DNA from: Pseudonocardiaceae bacterium
GTDB taxonomy: Bacteria; Actinomycetota; Actinomycetes; Mycobacteriales; Pseudonocardiaceae
NCBI GenBank assembly: GCA_009377865.1
Contig: WHTH01000006.1
Span: 1 to 64,000, forward strand
DNA length: 64,000 nt
Direction of reading: 5' to 3'
The stretch's first letter is position 1. The number at the start of each line of letters is the position of its first letter. The notes below the pieces were generated by a model. That model did no database searches and had not been told where the DNA came from. It saw only the letters and a program-made list of their open reading frames with translations. Shown piece after piece: positions 60,375 through 64,000 of the stretch. The translations under genes and the position numbers were made by a program.

Positions 60375-61556
60375 TCACGCGGCGCAGGCGCCGGTGCCGA
60401 CGTCCTCGGTCAGGCCGGGAGCCGCAGCCACGTCGTCGGCGATCTCATCGGTGGTGAGCGCGAAGCCGGTCTCCTGGTCGTCGACGGCGGCACCGAAGAT
60501 CATCCCGTAGACCAGACCGTCGGTGCCGAGCACCGGGCCGCCGGAGTTGCCGCTTTGCACCACGGCACGGATCGTGTAGACCTCGCGGAGCACGGTCGAG
60601 GAGCCGTAGATGTCCGGGCCACGGAGCTCGATCTGGTCGCGCACCCGCCCTGCCGAGGCCGAGTAGGGCCCGTCGAGCGGGTAGCCGATCGCGATCACGT
60701 CCTCCCCGGTCTCCGCCGCGTCGGTCGCCAGCGGCAACGGTGGCGCCTCCAGACCGGGCACCTCGAGCACGGCCACGTCGGTGCCCGAGTCGAAGCGCAC
60801 CACGTCGGCGTCGAGCGCGCCCTGCTCGGTCTCCACGGACACCTCCTCGGTGCCGGCGACGACGTGCGCATTGGTCAGCACCCGCTCGGGCGCGACGACG
60901 AAAGAGCTGCCCTCCAGCAGCCGGCTGCAGGAAGTGGCCTGGCCGCGCACCTTCAGCACGCTCTCCCTGGCCTCGGCCACCACGGGGCTGTCCAGCAGCG
61001 CGGGATCGGCCGGGCCGACCTCGCGGCCCGGGATCTCCGCGAACGGGGCGAGCACGTCGGGAAAGCCGGAGACGTCGAGCAGCCGGGTCAGCTCGCCCGG
61101 CAGCTGCCGCAGCGACTGTGGCATCACCGTGTCGACACGTTGCAGCACCGCCGACTCGTTCATCGCCGTGGACAGCCCGGGGTACGACGACGAGGTCAGC
61201 GGCAACGCCACGAGCCAGGCCACCGCGAGCGCAGCAGCGGCCTGCACGACCGCCCCGAGCGCGCTCTCCACCTGCCGGACGCGCTCACCGTCGAGTTGGT
61301 CCCGGACGAGACGGCCCAGCCACACGCCGAGCGCCTCGCCGAGCGCCACCAGCAGCACCACGATCGCCACACCGAACGCGATTCGCGCGGCGAGGCTTTC
61401 GAACAGCTCCACCAGCATCGGAGCCACCCGCACTCCGAGTACCGCACCGCCGAGCACGCCGGCGAACGAGGCCACTGCGGTGACCAAGCCCTGCCGTGCC
61501 CCGGAGACCGCGGCCGCCAGCGCCAGCAGCAGCACCAGCACGTCGACCCAGTTCAC
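60375..61556 (-). CDS. marP: MarP-like periplasmic serine protease with CvpA membrane domain
   Basis: The 393-residue product has four membrane segments in the first 150 residues (CvpA-like) and a chymotrypsin-like domain after about 195. The catalytic triad is His in NAHVVAG, Asp in DSGTDVAVLEV and Ser in GNSGGPVLG. Two Cys (in SCSRLLEG and near the end) may form the redox disulfide known from Rv3671c. MarP protects mycobacteria from acid by cleaving RipA. The GTG overlaps the Nudix stop by 4 nt. Confidence 0.92.
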   Translation of the reverse strand: MNWVDVLVLLLALAAAVSGARQGLVTAVASFAGVLGGAVLGVRVAPMLVELFESLAARIAFGVAIVVLLVALGEALGVWLGRLVRDQLDGERVRQVESALGAVVQAAAALAVAWLVALPLTSSSYPGLSTAMNESAVLQRVDTVMPQSLRQLPGELTRLLDVSGFPDVLAPFAEIPGREVGPADPALLDSPVVAEARESVLKVRGQATSCSRLLEGSSFVVAPERVLTNAHVVAGTEEVSVETEQGALDADVVRFDSGTDVAVLEVPGLEAPPLPLATDAAETGEDVIAIGYPLDGPYSASAGRVRDQIELRGPDIYGSSTVLREVYTIRAVVQSGNSGGPVLGTDGLVYGMIFGAAVDDQETGFALTTDEIADDVAAAPGLTEDVGTGACAA

Positions 61557-62248
61557 CAACTCACCCCGGTCCCTTGCGCCAGTTCCCATGCCGCGCCGAC
61601 GTCGTGTACGCGGTCAGCGTCCCACGGACGCTCCCAGCCCCCCATGACGAGCACCGCGTCGACCAGCCCGCCGGTGAAGCCCCAGACCAGCATCCCGGGC
61701 AGCACGAAGGCGGGAAACACCCAGCCGGTGCTGCCGCGCACCAGCACGCGGTTGGCCGGATCGGCCAGCGCACCGACCGGGACCCGGGCAACCGCCGCGG
61801 TTTCCCCGAAGTCAACCGGCTGCACCGGACCGGGGCGGCGCCAGTGCGCGAGCACCGGGGTGACCACGAAGTCCGAGGGCGGCACGTACAGCTCGGGCAG
61901 CAGGGCCACCGGACGGACGTCGGCGGCCTGCACCCCCACCTCCTCGTCGGCCTCGCGCAACGCGGCGGCCACCGGGCCGTCGTCGCAGTCCTCCAGCGCC
62001 CCGCCGGGGAACGCGACCTGCCCGGAATGCGCGGTCAGGCCGTCGGAGCGGCGCAGCAGCAGCATGTCGGGCTCACCGTCGGGCTCGCCGGCGGCGAGCA
62101 GCACCAGCACGGCCGCCGGCCGCCCGGTGCCCACCGGGGGCACGGACCCCCGAGACAGTTCGGCTGCCGACAGCTCGCTGCTGCCGACCACGAGCGGCGC
62201 CAGCCATGCCGGGACGGTGCCCGGATCGACCAGGGGCCCGGGCGTCAT
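61553..62248 (-). CDS. CoA-pyrophosphatase-type Nudix hydrolase (Rv3672c-like)
   Basis: The 231-residue product has a full Nudix box at about 83-105 (start GGALED, end [11 protein letters not shown]) with Gly, Glu, Arg and Glu in the right spacing. Upstream [20 protein letters not shown] is typical of the CoA/8-oxo-dGTP branch (YeaB/NudL-like). Position between nth and marP is that of Rv3672c. The ATG overlaps the nth stop (ATGA). Likely CoA or a similar nucleotide is the substrate. Confidence 0.88.
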   Translation of the reverse strand: MTPGPLVDPGTVPAWLAPLVVGSSELSAAELSRGSVPPVGTGRPAAVLVLLAAGEPDGEPDMLLLRRSDGLTAHSGQVAFPGGALEDCDDGPVAAALREADEEVGVQAADVRPVALLPELYVPPSDFVVTPVLAHWRRPGPVQPVDFGETAAVARVPVGALADPANRVLVRGSTGWVFPAFVLPGMLVWGFTGGLVDAVLVMGGWERPWDADRVHDVGAAWELAQGTGVSW

Positions 62249-63039
62249 CCTGCCTCGACCGATCCTGCCGGCACGAAGTCACTGGGCAGTCCCGCCATGC
62301 TCAGCAGGCGTGGCGTCTCGGGACCGCGTACCAGCGGCGCGGCGGCGGCGGGCTCGACCGGCCCGCTCCCGAACGAGGGGCAGTCACGGGCGACCGGGCA
62401 GACACCACAGGCCGGCCGCCGGGAATGGCACACCCGCCGGCCGTGGAAGATCACCCGGTGCGACAGCATCGTCCACTGTCGCTTCGGGATGAGCTCGCCG
62501 ACCGCGCGCTCCACCTTCGCCGGGTCCTCCAGGTCCGTCCACCCCCAGCGGCGCACCAGCCGGGCGAAGTGGGTGTCGACGCTGATGCCGGGTACGTCGA
62601 AGGCATTGCCGAGGATCACGTTGGCGGTCTTGCGACCGATCCCGGGCAGCGTGACCAGGTCCGTGAGGCGGCCGGGCAGCTGGCCGTCGAATCGCTCCAC
62701 GAGTGCCGTGCCGAGACCGATCAGCGACCCCGCCTTGTTCCGGTAGAAGCCGGTCGGGCGGATCATTTCCTGCAGCTCGGTGCGGTCCGCTGCGGCGTAG
62801 TCGGCAGCGCTGCGGTAGCGGGCGAACAGCGCCGGGGTGGTCTCGTTGACCCGCTTGTCGGTGGTCTGCGCCGACAGCACGGTCGCCACCGCCAGCTCCA
62901 GCGGTGTGGTGAAGTCCAACTCGCAGTGCGCGTCGGGATAGGCCTGCGCCAGCACCCGGTCGATGCGCCGGGCGCGGCGGACGAGCGCGAGGCGGCTCTC
63001 GCCGTCGAAGGATCGGTGGGGTCGGGCGGGCACCGTCAC
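62245..63039 (-). CDS. nth: Endonuclease III (DNA glycosylase/AP lyase)
   Basis: From the GTG at 63039 the product has 264 residues, and a longer frame to 63072 is possible. The helix-hairpin-helix [20 protein letters not shown] includes the catalytic Lys, and VDTHFARL has the catalytic Asp. The Fe-S cluster loop is [17 protein letters not shown]. It removes oxidised pyrimidines in base-excision repair. A C-terminal extension (about 50 residues) is also present in mycobacteria. The gene is divergent from the small membrane protein and crp. Confidence 0.94.
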   Translation of the reverse strand: MTVPARPHRSFDGESRLALVRRARRIDRVLAQAYPDAHCELDFTTPLELAVATVLSAQTTDKRVNETTPALFARYRSAADYAAADRTELQEMIRPTGFYRNKAGSLIGLGTALVERFDGQLPGRLTDLVTLPGIGRKTANVILGNAFDVPGISVDTHFARLVRRWGWTDLEDPAKVERAVGELIPKRQWTMLSHRVIFHGRRVCHSRRPACGVCPVARDCPSFGSGPVEPAAAAPLVRGPETPRLLSMAGLPSDFVPAGSVEAG

Positions 63040-63179
63040 AGCGTACGGAGCGCGGCGGGCAGCCACCCGCACGGGCCGACCGTGCGGCCGGCCTGCGGTC
63101 GCAGCCGGTGCGGCGACACGCCCGGTGGCGGCACCCGGTTCGCGGCAGCCGCGGACGATGCGCGAGGATCACCCGCACC

Positions 63180-63434
63180 ATGACCGTCTGGTACACAGCC
63201 GCCGTCCCGCTATTGATCATGCTCTTCGCGCTGATGATGGAACGCGTCGAGACCCGGTTGCAGCACGACGCCGTGCAGGAGAACGAGGTCGAGGAGTTCC
63301 TGGAACAGGCCAGGCCCGACGAGGTCCGGGCACTGTTCGGCAGCGGGATCGGTCGCGCTCTGGAGCTGTTCAGGCTGCGTCGGATCGGGCGCGCCACGCT
63401 GGTCAAGTCTCGCAAAGTCCGGCAACGCCTCTAG
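63180..63434 (+). CDS. Small membrane protein (Rv3675-like)
   Basis: The ATG start gives 84 residues; a GTG-extended frame from 63108 is less likely. One membrane segment (about 5-20, TAAVPLLIMLFALMMERV) is followed by an acidic helix with ENEVEEFLEQARPDEVRALF. This matches the single-pass protein between nth and crp in M. tuberculosis (Rv3675). The function is unknown. Confidence 0.78.
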   Translation: MTVWYTAAVPLLIMLFALMMERVETRLQHDAVQENEVEEFLEQARPDEVRALFGSGIGRALELFRLRRIGRATLVKSRKVRQRL

Positions 63435-63516
63435 ACTCGCCTAGTGTGATCGGCGGCACCCAGTCAGCCCCTTGACAAGCGGGGGCGGGGTTCGTCGAGC
63501 GAGGAGGGATGACGAG

Positions 63517-64000
63517 GTGGACGAGAGCCTAGTCAGGGCCGGCATCTTCCAGGGAGTCGACCCCGCTGCCGTGGACGCGCTGACGAGCGCCCTGGAGCCG
63601 GTCGACTTTCCGCGTGCGCACGTCATCTTCACCGAGGGTGAGCCGGGTGACCGGCTCTACATCGTCTCGTCGGGCAAGGTGAAGATCGGCCGCAAGTCGG
63701 CCGATGGACGGGAGAACCTGCTGGCGGTGTTCGGGCCCTCCGACATGTTCGGCGAGCTCTCGATCTTCGACCCCGGTCCGCGGACGTCGACCGCGACGAC
63801 CGTGACCGAGGTCCGAGCCATGACCATGGACCGCTCCGCGCTGCGCGAGTGGATCACCAAGCGCCCGGACATCGCCGAACAGCTGCTGCGTGTGATCGCC
63901 CGGCGGCTGCGCCGGACGAACAACATGCTGGCCGACCTGATCTTCACCGACGTGCCGGGGCGGGTCGCCAAGGCGCTGCTGCAGCTCGCCCAGCGCTTCG
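63517..64000 (+). CDS. crp: CRP/FNR-family transcriptional regulator, truncated by window edge
   Basis: The GTG with GAGGAGG nine bases upstream starts [21 protein letters not shown] cyclic-nucleotide-binding domain follows: [20 protein letters not shown] and [20 protein letters not shown]. The frame reaches the dimer helix and the beginning of the HTH ([12 protein letters not shown]) at the right edge. It is the counterpart of M. tuberculosis Crp (Rv3676), a cAMP-responsive regulator; neighbours nth and Rv3675 support this. The last part lies outside the window. Confidence 0.92.
   Translation, partial: MDESLVRAGIFQGVDPAAVDALTSALEPVDFPRAHVIFTEGEPGDRLYIVSSGKVKIGRKSADGRENLLAVFGPSDMFGELSIFDPGPRTSTATTVTEVRAMTMDRSALREWITKRPDIAEQLLRVIARRLRRTNNMLADLIFTDVPGRVAKALLQLAQRF

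Noticed and set aside
60195-62492. 765-codon plus-strand frame opposite marP, Nudix and nth
   Set aside because: Shadow frame; the three minus-strand genes have intact catalytic motifs and 4-nt overlaps.
1-64000. CRISPR array or rRNA genes
   Set aside because: No regularly spaced repeats and no rRNA-like sequence were seen in the window.

Overview
This window comes from a high-GC actinomycete chromosome. The right half (about 31.5-64 kb) carries a gene order shared with Mycobacterium tuberculosis: topA, hppA, an SftH/MrfA-type helicase, the tad/ssd locus, a HAD phosphatase, acs, a holin-like membrane protein, an EphE-like epoxide hydrolase, marP, a CoA-type Nudix hydrolase, nth, a small membrane protein and crp. 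Overall content suggests a Pseudonocardiaceae-like relative (inference from gene content and order; no rRNA is present).

The left half is an integrated mobile element of 31,043 bp. Its ends are defined by a perfect 45-bp direct repeat at 426-470 and 31469-31513. The right copy is the 3' part (anticodon loop to CCA) of an intact tRNA-Thr(CGT) gene on the minus strand, so the element entered the tRNA 3' end and restored it. Reading away from the tRNA, the element holds three groups of genes. (a) A three-gene operon: a tyrosine integrase with an extra C-terminal GntR domain, an XRE-type HTH protein with a large unknown domain, and a paralogue of that domain without the HTH. (b) A GntR regulator divergent from a long minus-strand transfer operon: Xis, small membrane protein, unknown, RRQRL zinc protein, ParB-like, two small proteins, DUF2637 Spd-like membrane protein, TraG/VirD4-type coupling protein, DUF4913 protein, HNH protein and a TrwC/TraI-type (MobF) relaxase-helicase. 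Most junctions are 4-nt stop/start overlaps. (c) A plasmid-maintenance and cargo part: SLOG/DUF2493 protein, SSB, SprT-like protease, a single-chain restriction-modification enzyme, a pair of HEPN-type proteins (one DUF3644) and small membrane or basic proteins. I see no VirB4/TraB-type transfer ATPase and no recognisable replication initiator, so this looks like a mobilizable or atypical conjugative element carrying defence-type cargo. Structured DNA includes a 15-bp palindrome made of two DnaA-box-like sequences (7206-7240), a multi-hairpin block (13550-13643) and a hairpin next to the relaxase gene (18803-18822). These are candidate origin sequences.

In the core part, tRNA-Thr is followed by holB, an MFS protein and topA in a minus-strand chain with overlapping ends. 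Then come an unknown gene, two related lipoproteins, the K+-independent proton-pumping pyrophosphatase, a beta-lactamase-fold serine hydrolase, the helicase, a small prim-pol protein and the Flp-pilus-like tad cluster, whose TadA gene appears frameshifted near its 5' end. After a gene-free divergent region with DnaA-box-like repeats and three hairpins come the phosphatase, an RpiR-type regulator, acs, arfB, nhaA, the holin-like and epoxide hydrolase genes, a small patch of gene relics (59.86-60.37 kb), the marP-nudix-nth operon and the start of crp, which runs off the right edge.
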